Below are positions 28,441-40,620 of a stretch of 64,000 bases of DNA, in pieces. The notes beneath the pieces were generated by a model. It was given only the letters and a program-made list of their open reading frames with translations, was not told the DNA's origin and made no database searches. The DNA lies in assembly GCA_003993805.1 (NCBI GenBank), contig RSEF01000026.1, positions 2,642,169-2,706,168 on the forward strand, read 5' to 3'. Numbering within the stretch: position 1 is the stretch's first letter; each line of letters opens with the position of its first letter. Position numbers and translations under genes: made by a program. The stretch comes from Himantopus leucocephalus. Lineage: Eukaryota > Chordata > Aves > Charadriiformes > Recurvirostridae.

Positions 28441-31400
28441 CAGCTTGGCGGCATCAGGACAATTCGGTGTACAGCATCGGCGGGTCGGGAAGGACGCGTG
28501 AAGAGACTTTGCTAAGGCACAGCTACAGCCCAAATTTCCCTTCCAGATCCAACCCCTGGCCAGGGTGCAGAGGGACAGACGGCCCCAGCGCCCTTGTCCG
28601 CACCGCAGGGCAGGATGCGGCCGCCCCAGCCGCTGCCCGCCTTGCTAATGGAGGGGGGGGTCACGCAGCCAGCGCGCGGGGGCACGTGTCCTTCCCTTTA
28701 GATGGCTTTTAAACTCCCCAGTTTCAAAGATAATGAGGCAGCTGCAAGTTTTGTGAAAATAGGCAGCCTGGGAAGGCTTCGGCGGGTGTTTAACCTCACT
28801 CGGCACCTTCGCGGTGCCAGAGCTGCTCAGCATCCCAACGCACGTCGGTGTGACCCGGCTGCAGTCGCTCCGATGCTCACGGCACGGTGTTGTCCACCAG
28901 AACACCGGAGATCTCCATGCAGATGTTGCACATGACACCACTGTGCTCTGTGCCCGGGTCTGTGCCGCTGCCACCGCGCTGGAGAAGCTCCCGTGACAGA
29001 GCCGGCAGCGCAGGGGCACCGCGCAGGCAGAGCCTCTGGGGAGCGCGTTGCTGTGTCTCCTTGCCTGCTCCTCTAGGCACTCTGCGTACACTCAAATTAC
29101 TTAAATAAAATAATACCATAGTGTAGTACTGCTCTTCTGGAGAGGAAAATTTGCAAAGGATACGGAGTCCCTCTTGAAAACCTGGAGCTGTGTCCTGGTT
29201 TGAGTGACACAGGACTAATTTCTCTTCTAATGCTTGGGAAAACTGCACTTCTACAAGTGTCTGAATTTGTGAAAATACTTCATAGCCAGCTATGGTGCGT
29301 GGGTTTCAAGGTCTCAGTGTTTTCGAGCTCGCCAGATGCAGGGACGAGGAGGAGCGAGACCCGGACACCTGACCCGAGCTGGCCAACAGGGTTATTTCAT
29401 ACCATGAACGGCACAGTCAATATAAATTAGAAAGTTTGCTGAGGAGTTCTCTCTCTGCTGTGACAGCTGCCATCCTGAGAACTCCTTGTCCCGGTGCCGG
29501 AGCCCTGAGCCCTTCCCTTCCTCCCGAAGGGTCGCTCACAGGGTCCCACATTGGCTGTCACTGCTGGGAGCGCACGGCTTCTACCGATAAAATAATCCTT
29601 GGGTATTTTATATTGGTATTGGGATCAATACTGGTTCTTTAGCGTTATTAATGTTAATTATTTAGTCTTATTTTATTAAATCTGTTTATATTTCCACCCT
29701 CAGCTTTCCTTGTTTTTTTTCCCCCCAATTCCCCTTCCCGGCTGGGGAGGGGTGATCAGGTGAAAAAAAAAAAAATTGTCTAAACAACAATAAATTGTTG
29801 TGGGTTCCTCAAACCGAAACAGGCTGCGTCACACTGCGGGCAGCAGCGTTGCCCTGGCCCCTGTGGCCAGGAGCCAACGAAGCCCTGCCCGCCGGACAGC
29901 CTCCGCGCGCGCCGGAGCCCATGGAGGCCACTCTGCACCCCCACCTCCCCAGGAGCACATACATACAGCCATGGGCGCATCCCTCGGGTGGGCGCATCCC
30001 TCGGGTGGGTGCTGCTGCGGCCAGAGCACCCAGGAGCTGCGCAAGGAGTCACGGGGAGAGGAGAGACAGCCCGCCATCAACTCGTCTCAGGAGGAACCGA
30101 CAAAAACATTGTTCGCAAAAAAACCACTGAAGCTACTCTCCGCATGACTGAGCTCTGAGCGGATCTTCATCCGTTCGTGTCGCAGAAGGAGGGAGAGGGG
30201 CTGTTTTCGGAGGAACTTTCAGATGTGTCATTACAGGTTTAGGAGGACTGTAAAAAAAGATAAACCTGACACGGGATGTAGGCATGTGTGTGCGTATGGA
30301 TGTGTACGAAGAGCAAAGAGAAACTCAAGAGCCATTTTCCAGCAAAAACCTACAGTGGCAGCAACATACTGAGTTTTTCTTCTAAATAACGCAGAACAAA
30401 ATAAAGGACTTTACCTCTCCAGTGCCTCCTCTGCAGCCACCTCCAGGGTTTTTACACCAACCATGGCAGGGAGAGGAAGGAAGAACCCAAACATGCCATC
30501 GAGGGGCCAGATTTTGGGAGAGGCTTCTCCAAAGGCACACAGGGCGCAGATTGACACCCCTGAGGCTCTGGGAAATCAGGGAAACACTCTAGGAATGGCA
30601 CAGGACAGGCACACGGCTCATCCTCAGCCACCAAGAGCTTCCCGCTGGCTGTGAAATATCTGTGATGAGCCCCTGAAGACCAGGCGTTAATGAGCACAGA
30701 GCCCACCTTCTGCATCTCCAACCTCCCCAGCAAAGCAGCACCGCTCAGCACCTGCCCAATTAAACAGGCAGCTCCAGGATGGCTCTAACGGGGTCCTCTT
30801 GGCTCTGACGAGGCCCCATCATTACACAATTGCTGTCAACCCCAGCTGGAGGCTCCTGCGCCTGCAGCAGCCGTAAGGACTCCATGAGCTGCCAGTCACC
30901 ATCCTGGTGACAGCAGCAGCCGGCGCTGGTGATGCCGAGACGGCTGCGCCGGGGCTGGGTGGGCATCGCTGCATGGCTGGTTCGGTCAGTTAGGGGAAAC
31001 TTTGCGGTCCCTGAAGTTGGGCTGGTCCGACCGGGCATGCAAGGAGGGTCGGATCCTGCTGGAACAAGGGTGTCAGAGGCTCGGAGCTGAGCGGGTGACC
31101 GGGCATCCCACACATCGCAGCCCTGACACGGCGCAGCGGGGCAAGGAGGGAGCTGCCAGCTGCGGCCGAAGGGATGCTGCGCTGCGGGCAGCCGGGTCCG
31201 TGCTTAGGGCATTCCAGGAGTGATTTTAATTGTTTTTAGCTTCAGCCAAGATGAGCTTTGACCTTAATTGTGCAAACAGATAACCAAATCAGCCACAACT
31301 GAGCCCAAGATGTCTGCGGGGCACATTAGTCGTAACTCTGAGCGAGGGCTGCGGAGGGAGTCGGGGGCATGGCTGGGGCAGGATGGACTCCGGATCCTCC

Positions 31401-32600
31401 CCAGGTGGCACGAAAAAAAACGGGGAAGCAAATTGAGGNCGAGCGAGGGCTGCGGAGGGAGTCAGGGGCACGGCTGGGGCAGGATGGACTCCGGATCCTC
31501 CCTAGGCGGCACGAAAAAAAATGGGGAAGCAAATTGAGGTGGTGGCAGTGCCAGGCAGGGTCTGCCAGGCTGCCCCGCGAGCTCGCAAGCCGGCCCGGCT
31601 GCGTGCGGGATGCTGCTGCTGGCGGCACGCGGGGCTGCAGAAAGGGGGTGAGCGGGGAACGATTTCACTAACTTTGGCCCTGAAAGACATTTCGTCTGAG
31701 CCACAATTTCATTGCACGCTCACACCCACCCCCCCGGCCCCAGACTGGAGATGACATTTTTCCCTGAGAGATCAGCTTATGTAGCTGTCATTTGATCTTT
31801 GTCTCGCTAATATACTTATTTCTCCTCTTCCCTTCGCCCTACTCCTTCTCACGACTCGCTGCCTGCTGCTTTTAATAGGACACGGCAGCGGAGCTGCGGG
31901 ACGCAGCGGAGCAGCAGCGTCCCAGCACGGGGCTCGGGAGCACGCCGATACTCAACCTCGCGGGTTTCGGGTCAGCTCTGAAACCAGGTTTCTGTTCATC
32001 CAAGGGTCACGGAAAGTATGTTTTCCCTTTAAAGCGAAGCTATTAAAACTCATGTTCAGGCCATATTCCAGTCTGGGTGATTACTGCCTGCCAACGCCTC
32101 GTTCCCTCCGCAGTTTTAATTGGTGCTATTAGAGAGCTGCAGTGCTTCACCCCAGAAGAGGCTCAGTCTCTCTATCAGGATGCAGGAGCCCTCTCCTTCG
32201 TGCTTGTGTTAAAATTATGACACTGGGGGCTGGGGAGGAGGGGAAGCTGTGCGTGGCAAAGCGCCCGCTCCCCGGCTCGGCAGCGTTTTGCTGTCACTCT
32301 GCCCCGCGCTGAACGATGCGCAGAAGCTGCGGAGCGGGAGGGGGCCGGGGTCGGCTTTCTCGGAGACGGATGATGTGATGTGCGAACAGACCCAGCGCCT
32401 CGGGCTGCCGTCTCCCCATGGCAACTCCTGCGTCTGCTTCGCGCTGAGGCCGGAGGAGAAGGGAGGCTGCGAGGCTCAGAAAGTAGCGGGGTGGTTGCGC
32501 AAAGTTCACCAAACTCGGACGACTTTGCTCATCCCGACCCCAGCGGGCATCACGCAGCTTCCAGCCACAGCTACGGCACAGGCTGACTTGGTATTCGAGA
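28441..32600. other. Noncoding DNA with small tandem repeats
   Basis: I see no coding exon. AT-richer DNA spans 29100-29260 and 29580-29720, with an A run at 29763-29775. GGGCGCATCCCTCGGGT is perfectly duplicated in tandem (29973-29989 and 29990-30006). The duplication around the N at 31439 is listed separately. Confidence 0.45.
31340..31539. repeat. 99-base direct duplication around a single N
   Basis: Bases 31340-31438 and 31441-31539 are about 95% identical (five differences, all transitions), separated by N and C. This could be two haplotypes joined end to end or an unmerged overlap. The divergence is higher than at the other N-flanking duplications, so a true local duplication cannot be excluded. 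Confidence 0.8.
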
Positions 32601-33250
32601 CCCAGCCACCACCTTCTTCAGTCTAAATTAAGTATTAAAGTGAAGGGCAATTCAGTGAGACCGCGAATTCATTAGAAAACATAACTAGATCCGAAAGGTG
32701 CTGCAGATGATAACGCGTCGGGGAGGTGGGGATGGGGCGGGGGGAGCAGGGTGCAAACGGAGACATACACGCAGCAGCGAGTTAAAATCAAAAAGGGGAA
32801 AAAAAAATCAGTGCATTATTTTAGATGAAGATTAAATGACAGCCCCCGCTCCAAAGGGCAAGCGTGAGCGGCTAACAGGCTGTGACAAACCAGAATGCAT
32901 GGACACAGGCAGCCAATTCCCTTAAATAAAACTTTTATTGGCCATGATATCTGGAAACAAGCAGCCCACAATAGGGATTAATGGTTTTCCTCCGGCCTCC
33001 CCCAGCGGTCTCCATCCCGGGGAGGGCCACGGCCGCGGGCCGGGTGCTGCCTCCCCCGGTGGCCCCGCTGCAGCCGGGGATGCCAGAGGGCCGTGGGACC
33101 AGGGGAGGAGGAGCGAGACGGAATCACTTAGCCTTCATTAGGCCAAATTAAAATCAGAAGTGAGATGACAATTACAATTTGTGACCGGCTAATTGTTCTC
33201 CTCAGAAGCTGATCGTTGTGCAGATTGGGAAAATTAATTGTTCGTAGTCC
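32601..33250. promoter_or_regulatory. Cluster of AT-rich islands, candidate conserved noncoding elements
   Basis: Three AT-rich blocks (32620-32720, 32780-32960 and 33120-33250) interrupt GC-rich DNA. The last contains GACAATTACAATTTGTGACC followed by CTAATTGTTC and TTAATTGTTC, giving repeated CAATTA/TAATTG homeodomain-type sites within about 80 bases. This is typical of developmental enhancers, but conservation has not been tested. Confidence 0.35.
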
Positions 33251-35294
33251 CAGGTGGGTTGGCTTTGAACCCTGCCGAAGAAGCGGAGCTCCTGCCGGCG
33301 ATGCTGCCTGCTCTCCAGCCAGCCCGGGGGATGACGTCCTGCAGGCAGCATCGCCGGGGGTCTCCAGCCAGGCTGCAGAGCCCCGGGGGGCTGGCAGACC
33401 CCCAAAGCCCCTCGCTGCCTCCAGTTTTAGCGCCTGGAGTCGAGCAGAGCCCCCTGTGTTGAGGACCCGAGCGCCTGGCTGTATGGGATGGCAGCGCTGG
33501 GACCTGCCGCCCCCACAACGGGAGCACCCCTCGTCCTCGCCCCGTGCGGTGGCACGGCGGACTCAACTGCAAACCCCCTTCCCTGCCCACCCAGCCGGGG
33601 AGGGAGCTCCCGTGCGCTGGGACTTGTCATCGCTGCTCCGTCATCCATCCGGCGCTGAGCGTGGAGTGTCAAGCCCAGCTCCCATCAATCAAGCCTACCC
33701 CTTCAGAGCATCCTTCTTGATTTTGATCCCCAGGGTGCTCGGGAAAGGGTGTTGTGAGCACTCGGATATAATTATAGCTTCTAGTGGGGCTGCCAGAGAG
33801 GGGGAAGGTGCCAGATTTCAGCGGAAACGGAGACCTCCAGCTCCTGCCTTCGCTCCGGCTCTCCCACCGCCTGGGTTTCTGGCAGGCTCCCCGGCCACGA
33901 CACTCGCTGCGTGGGAGCCGGCTCTGCCGGGGGCTGCAGAACCCGGGCTCACGTCAGCCCCGCGTCCTGGGGGATGCAGGCTGGAGTGCTGCGTGGGCTC
34001 TCCCGTGGGAAGGCACCCGTTGCAACGTGCAGCTGGGCCCTTCGCAATCCCCTCTCCATCAGGCAGTGCCCCGGCAGAGGGACCTTTTCCCTCTGTGTCT
34101 CCCCAAGCTGCTAATTAGCTGTGAGGCTGCACGGGAGAGCTCAGCCCGATTTCCCACCCGTGTTACCACCGCCACAGCCCTGCTGCTGCCCGCGCTCTCG
34201 GCAGCAGGCACGTTGGCATCTCCGCACGCCCGGTGCCACCCCGGCACCACCGGCAATTCAAATCTAAAGCACCTCCCACAGACTGCAGCTCCTCTCCCAT
34301 CAGAGACGCTCCGCGCCGGGTCCACGCGAGCCCTGGGGGGGGTCCCGTCCCCCCACGCAGCTCCGCAGCAAACGGCTCCTGCAGTCCCTGCAGCTCCCGC
34401 AGCCCGGGGGAGGCTGTCGGCACGGAGCGAGGAGCGGGGCGGCTGCCAGGGGCTGACAGCAGCCGGGCACTGGGATGCGATAACTCCTGTGGCTGTACAC
34501 GCCTGTTGAGCTGCGACAACATGACAGCAGTAGTAGCTCATAATCCGCACAAGTGTGTGTTTGTGCCTTGCAGCAGTTTGTGTGCGGGAGAGACAGGTGC
34601 ATGCCAGGAAATTATGATATATATGTCTGTGACATACCGTTTCCCTCTGTTGTACGCTGCAGATACAGGGAAAGACCCCACAGATTGTTACGGTGGGAGG
34701 AAAGGCCGCCAGCCTGCGGGGAAGAATGGCTCCCGGTTAACCGTTTGGGACAAGATTTTCAAAGGGCTCATCTCCCGTGTGCCCGTCTAAATGATGCAGA
34801 CAGCTCTGAAGCTCTGGACACTGAGTCCTTTTGAAAAATCAAGGCAGTACTACACAGGAGCCGGGAGTGGAGAGGGATGCTCATATCTCTTCCATTTATT
34901 TCCTCGTCTCTCTAATCAAACAAACAAGTAGCATGCCTAGAGCTGCAGCAGGCAGGCAGAGGCTGTTTGAACCTTCCTCTCCGGAGATGTTAAAGCCCAG
35001 AGGAAAGTCTCCATCTCTCTGTGTTGTTCCTGGCTGCTCAGACAGCCCAGGTTCCCATCCCATCCCGATGCTTTGTCCCTGTCCCACCCCGCGGGCATCT
35101 CGGGCGCTAAAGCCGGCAGCCCACGGCCGGGGCAACCGCTGTCCTGGCAGCACGACCGCAGACGCTGCCGGTGCTGCATCAGCCCGGGTGACCTTCCCCA
35201 GCGGATCAGCATGCAAACAGGAACGATCGATACCCCTCGGCGCAGCCCGGGGGCTGGGGGGGTGGCCATTAAGGCTGGCTCATTTGCAGAGCAG

Positions 35295-35342
<48 letters not shown>

Positions 35343-38100
35343 NNNNNNNNNNNNNNNCCCCCCCCCCCCCCCCAACCTCCCCCTTTCCTCTACCCGCACC
35401 AAGGCCAAGGGCAGCATCCTTTGGAGACGGGATGCTCCGGGCAATGTCAAAGGCTTTTGAGCTCTGCTACCCACGTGGCGCTCCGCAAACCGGCTGTGAA
35501 GCCAACGTGAGCTCCGAAGGAGACAGAGGCCAGGGATGTCACTTGGGGAGGGCACGTCCATGTCCGTCTGTTGGGGTGAAAAAACGGGTCTGTGGAATAA
35601 GGCATGGACTCCCAGTGAGACAGTGAGAACACTGGTGGCCAGTGGCTCACGGCAGCCCGGGGTGCTGGATCGGGTGCAGACCGGGGGCTGCCCAGCACCC
35701 ATGGGGGTCCTGTCCCAGTCCAGAGCCCAGGAACAGCCAGGGGCTGCTCCAGCCTGTCCGCCAGGGATATTTTAGGAAGAAATATCCTGCCGCCATGGCG
35801 ATTTGATGTTAGTCCCTTCAGAGGGATAAATCAAGGCTCTTTAAACACTCTTCTGCAGGGGAGGGGTGGGTGGGGAGGAACAGGTTATTAAACAAAGCTT
35901 AAAAAAAGGAAAGAATTCCTGAGCGTAATTAAAATCTAAACCATGATGGGATCTCTCCTGTTATTTCTCTAGAGGTGTCTGTTGTTGGAAACAATATTTC
36001 TTCAGCTAAGCAGTATTGCTGCAGGGGGGGAACGTTGCACAGACGGTGCCAAGAGAAGAGGAGAGGGAGGACCAGGGGACTGGGGACCTCGCTCGGCCCT
36101 CGTTGGACTGGGGGCTCAGCTGGTCCCCTGCCACCTCCATCTTATTTGTCTCTTCATTCACGGATTGAACTGCCCCTCCAGGAGCGAAGGGAGCCGGGAG
36201 GTCACAGGGACAGCCGGCCACCCATGCCATCGCGGCCGGCCGGGGAAGGGGACGGGCAGGGGCACGGTGCCAGCAGAGGGGCTGTGTGACGGGCAGGTGA
36301 CTCCAGCGTCAGTGGACGGGCAGCGGAACGGGGTCGCATCACGCGTGCAGAGCATCACGGGGTGAGAGCGGCCGCGGCTGGAGCCCAGCCCGGCTCCCTT
36401 TGATCTTCAGCAGAAGAAAGGTCAGGATGGCAACGCGGCTGCTTGTAAGTGCCGTGAAATCAGGCTAATTTCTAATTATGGGGAAGTCTCTCCCTGTTAT
36501 CTTGCTGGCACATTCTGGCCTCCCTGGGCCGTGTGGCTGCGATAAAGGGCTGGAGTTACAAAGCAGCTCCTGAGGGCTTGATGACCCCTTGAGGTGACAA
36601 TAAAGAGCATCTCAGCAGAGTCTGCAGGGATGTGAGATGCTCCCGGGGGGGGCTGAGCCTGCCCTGCAGAGGTCTGGACACCCCCACTGCTTCCCACCAC
36701 AGACGCCATCCTGATGAGCTGATGCTCTGTTGCCACGATGCCCCTGGAGATGCCAGAAGGACGTGAGGTCCTACCAAACCTACTCATGCATGCTGGCAGA
36801 TGCTCAGCCAGCAGTGAGAGGTTCCTTGGCTCTGCCTTCCTCCTTCTGCACCCAACATCTGGGCTTGGGGAGCTGCAGGACAGGGTGAGGAGGAGGAAAG
36901 CTCCAGCGATAAAAAGGCAAGGACAAGGGCAGATCCAGGCTGGTGGTGACCCATCAAACAAGGGGAACAAGCCTCTGCCCCTGTGCTGCAGCAGCTTGTC
37001 ACCAACCCTAAAATCCCCCAAGTCTTCCCATGACTTTATCTGAGCTTCAGTCCTCAGGGTTAAATATTTCAGCCAGTAATTGCAACCCCAATGTTTCAGC
37101 GGCTTATTAGGACATGACAACCAGAAAGAGCACATCGGTGACATTAAAGGGTTGGATGTGAAGCTGTTCCTGGCCATGCTGGTAACTTTGTGCCCCTGGT
37201 CTCTGCTTGCCCTCCACGTTGTTTCCCATGTGCAGCACCCACGGCAGCTTCTCTGCAGGAAAAACCCACGGCGGGTGGCTTGCGTGGCTTGTGCCTCTGA
37301 AGGGATTAGGCAGAAGAGCTCAGAGCCACACGCTCGCCTGCTGGGAACCCTGCACTGCTCTCAGCTCCCCAGTACAGATTCAGCAGCCGGAAACTGGCCC
37401 CCGGGTGAGGGCAAAAAGATTCTCCGCATCTCTGAAAAAGCCTCCAAATGTTTGCAAAGCCGACCCTGGCCATGCCCGGGTCCAAGCCCTGCTTTCAGCC
37501 AGAGGGAGCCGGGCAGCCCTGCCCGGAGCATTGCTCCAGCCTCGCAAGCTGCTCAGTGGTGCTCATGAGCAGCTAAGAACTATCTAATCCACCCGAATAA
37601 ATCTGGGCGAGGTATTACTTTTGGTATTAAACATGGATTTAAAAAAGCGTGCATTGATTTTCTCTCTGTGCTTGAATTTCGCTGAGGAAAAGCTCAGATG
37701 TCCCACCAGCACGGCTGGAAATACGGCACTGAAGTCACATCTCGGACCCCATCAAACCCTGCACCAGTTTGGGGGTTTGCACAGCCCGGGACCGCTCTTG
37801 CTTCTCCCAGGGCTGTTGCTTTACACTCTGGCTGGCTCCCACCCAGCGAGAGCCATTCCTCTCCAAACCCCCCGGCCCTCCTACCCTCCTCTCAGCCTCG
37901 CCGGGGAAAAAACAAGCCGCGATTTAGCACCTGGCTCTTGCAAAGTGCTGGCCGGTGGCTCCTGTCTCTGCTGCTCCCTGGGAAGCACCGGGGATGCTGT
38001 GCCGGGAGCAGGGGGTGGCACCGGGGCAGCCCCCCAAGCCCGACCCAGGCTCTGGCACCGCATGGGATGTGCTTACAAATAGGGGTTGAGGGGAGACGAG
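33251..38100. other. GC-rich noncoding DNA with a poly-C gap
   Basis: There is no recognisable exon. Open frames of 180-300 residues here are GC artefacts with no domain pattern. AT-richer patches occur at 34500-34640, 35780-35960 and 37020-37160. Confidence 0.45.
35295..35373. repeat. Poly-C tract with a 15-base N gap
   Basis: A run of 48 Cs (35295-35342), 15 Ns (35343-35357) and 16 Cs (35358-35373) follows GAGCAG. This may be a genuine long C homopolymer of unresolved length, a G-quadruplex-prone sequence on the minus strand, or partly a sequencing artefact. Confidence 0.9.
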
Positions 38101-38200
38101 TCAACCTCCGGCAGCCAAAAAAGCCATAGATTAGTGCAAATGCCAATAAGTCATTAGGAATCATAAGAAAAATGTACGGTTGCCATAGCAACTGCCAGGC
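38101..38200. promoter_or_regulatory. Perfect RFX X-box with CCAAT and octamer-like sites
   Basis: GTTGCCATAGCAAC at 38179-38192 matches the RFX X-box form of two half-sites (GTTGCC and AGCAAC) with a 2-base spacer. A CCAAT box lies at 38143-38147 and an octamer-like TGCAAAT at 38135-38141. Read on the minus strand the order is X-box, ATTGG, ATTTGCA. RFX factors act at ciliary, neural and immune genes. Activity here, and any target gene, are inferred. Confidence 0.45.
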
Positions 38201-40369
38201 ACGGCTTTGGGGCTGCTTCACCCCCTCCTCAGGCATGGAGCAGCTCGAGGTGGGGATGAAGGCAGAGCCCTGTGCTGTGCCCCGAGAAGCCATGGAGACC
38301 GGGAAGGGCTCGGCAAGGCAGGGGCAGCTTCACCAGCGTCGCCCTTACGGGGTTTGGGGGTGGTGAGCCCCTCCCCGGGGAGCCGGGGGGCTTTGCCGCC
38401 AGCAGAGACCCCAGAGATGCTTCCCAATGGGATGGGGACCACTCGGTCCTTCGTGAACCACAGGGCTGACTGCCATCATGAGCCAAGGGAGTTGCACATC
38501 CCCCCCTGCGCCCACCCGAGGGGGGGGAACCAACACCCAGCCCTCAAATCTCCACGTTTTCTGCACCAAGGTGTGCGCCCCCCCCGCACCGTGCTGGTGG
38601 GCACTGCCCTGCCTGTGACCGAACCGCGGGGCACGCAGTGGCTGATAAAGGTCCCTCCCCAAACTGAAGGGGATGGAATAAGCCTTCATGGGTAAGGAAT
38701 CGTGCTTATTCTTGGCAAAATCCATTTCCAGTTTATTTTAAATACAATTATCTATCTGACCGCTGGGAGCCTGGGGGCAGAGGGGGGAGACGGGAATTGC
38801 TAGCAGAGAGGGAATTAGCCCGTAGGAGCAAGGCTGTGATGAGCCAGGGTGAGCCCGCTGCTGGCGTTACTGAGTTTGGAGGATGCTGGGCTGGAGCTGG
38901 AGGCTTTGAGTTGAGAAGTGACCCTGAAGTCCCACGTGTCCTGGAGGGGCTGCAGGAAGGACGAGCGTTAAGGACCCGAGGTGCATCCCAGCCGCCCCTT
39001 TGCTCGTCCCCCTCGTGCTAATTGCAAAGCCCCCGGCTTCCAGGGCTGCCGTGCAACAGGAAAACCTCGTTCCTGTCCCCATCACACAGACGACTGGCTG
39101 TCACCCAGTGAAATGAGGCTCCCCGCAATCGCTGAGCCACCGCATCGCCCGCTGCCAGTCCCCCGAGCGCGGGCAGAGCGTGAGAAGTTGCCGCTTTCCC
39201 ATCATCTCCGGGAATTGCAGCCCTCGGCGGCCCCACGCGCGTCCCCCCTCCGCGCGCCGCAGCTGCACATGGCTGGCGGAAATGTCACCCACTTTGTCTT
39301 TAATTCACAAACATCGTCTCCCCCCAGGGATCTTTTTTCTTTTCTTTTTTTTTTTTCCCCTGCAATTTATTCACAGAATTCGATCTCTTCCGAGTTTCCA
39401 TGAGTGGCTCATCTCCTCTTAGTCATCCCGGGCTGCTGCGGGGATCGGGGAGGTGCACCGCGGGGCGATGCTGTGTTGAGGGGGGGCAATGCCCGGCTGC
39501 AGTCAGCCCTGAGGGCAGGAGGGGCGCGAGGGGCTGCCTGGCCCCCAGCCCAGCGGGGTGACCCCCTGCCTTCACCCCCTCTGCAATCAACGCAAAGAGA
39601 GGATTCAGCCTTGTGGAGGCAGGAGCCGCATCAACCCTCTCTGCCGCCTCTGGCTGCAAACATCCTCCCCCCTCCATGGTTTTTAAACCCACTCAGCTCT
39701 GCAACTCTATTATTTACAGGCGCTGCCCAAGGAGACGGTCTGCACCAAGGACACCAGGAAAAAATAAGATGGCACTCAGCCCTACGCAGGGCGGACGGAG
39801 TACCCAGCTCTGCCCCACGGCGAATGGACCGGAGTGGGGCTGGGGGGCGGCAGCGGGAGCGGGATGCCGTGGTGCATCGCCCCTTACCCTTCCGAGCACA
39901 CCCGCAATATCCCGGGAGCAAACCACTTGGGCAGCACGCTGCTCTCTTCCCTCCATCCCCACTCCGCACCCTTCAAAATACAAAGCGAAGCAAAACGCAA
40001 CACCAGGCTGCTGTGCTGCTGGAGCCCCCCGCTCCCTGCGGCCCCCGCGCTGCAGAGCTGCAGCAGTCCTGCCGCCGCCGCCAGCCTGCCAGCAGAGATT
40101 TCGGCAGGAGAAGCGATGGCTTTCAGATGTAAACAGCCCCGTTCGTTTAACTTCCCTTAAAACCTGAGCAAAACAGGGAAAACCGTGCCAAGCCAGGGAA
40201 GACAACCGCGGCCAAGGAAGGGGGGGAGAAGGGGGTACGCCTGCGGCTTCCCAGGAGGGTTTAACCAGCGAAGAGGGAGTCAACAAAATATTAAAAAGCC
40301 ATAAAGCTGGCTGGAGCGTGGCACTGAAATCCCTTCTGTCTTATTTAACATTAGCTTCACGGAAAGGAA
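38201..40369. other. GC-rich noncoding DNA
   Basis: No coding exon, RNA gene or repeat family is recognisable. There is a T run at 39338-39356 and several short C homopolymers. Confidence 0.45.
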
Positions 40370-40620
40370 AGAACGGGTGATTTCAGCGGGGCGCAAGCGA
40401 CGGATGGGCGTCGGGGNCCTGGCCCTGCTCCTCGCACCTTTCAAACGCTCGCTGCGGGGACGGATCCTGCTGCGCATCGGGAACTGGCGGACTCCCCGAG
40501 CGCGTGAGCTGCGTCGTGCTGCTGGAGGGCTGGAGCGCGCCGAGCCGCGCGGCGCTGCGGCCACCCGGGCTTTGGGACAGCCCGGCTCCATCGCCGGCTT
40601 TGAGCAGCAGCGGCAGCACG
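40370..40620. promoter_or_regulatory. CpG-rich patch, candidate CpG-island promoter
   Basis: CpG dinucleotides are dense over about 250 bases (for example GAGCGCGCCGAGCCGCGCGG near 40534), and AT-rich DNA with homeodomain-type sites follows from 40620 to 41010. The patch could be a promoter for an untranslated upstream LRRN2 exon or an unknown transcript. No transcript evidence is visible and the strand cannot be told. A single N lies at 40417. Confidence 0.25.

Noticed and set aside
33216..34118. 300-residue plus-strand open frame
   Set aside because: It has the composition of GC-rich noncoding DNA, with no signal peptide, motif or exon-like boundaries.
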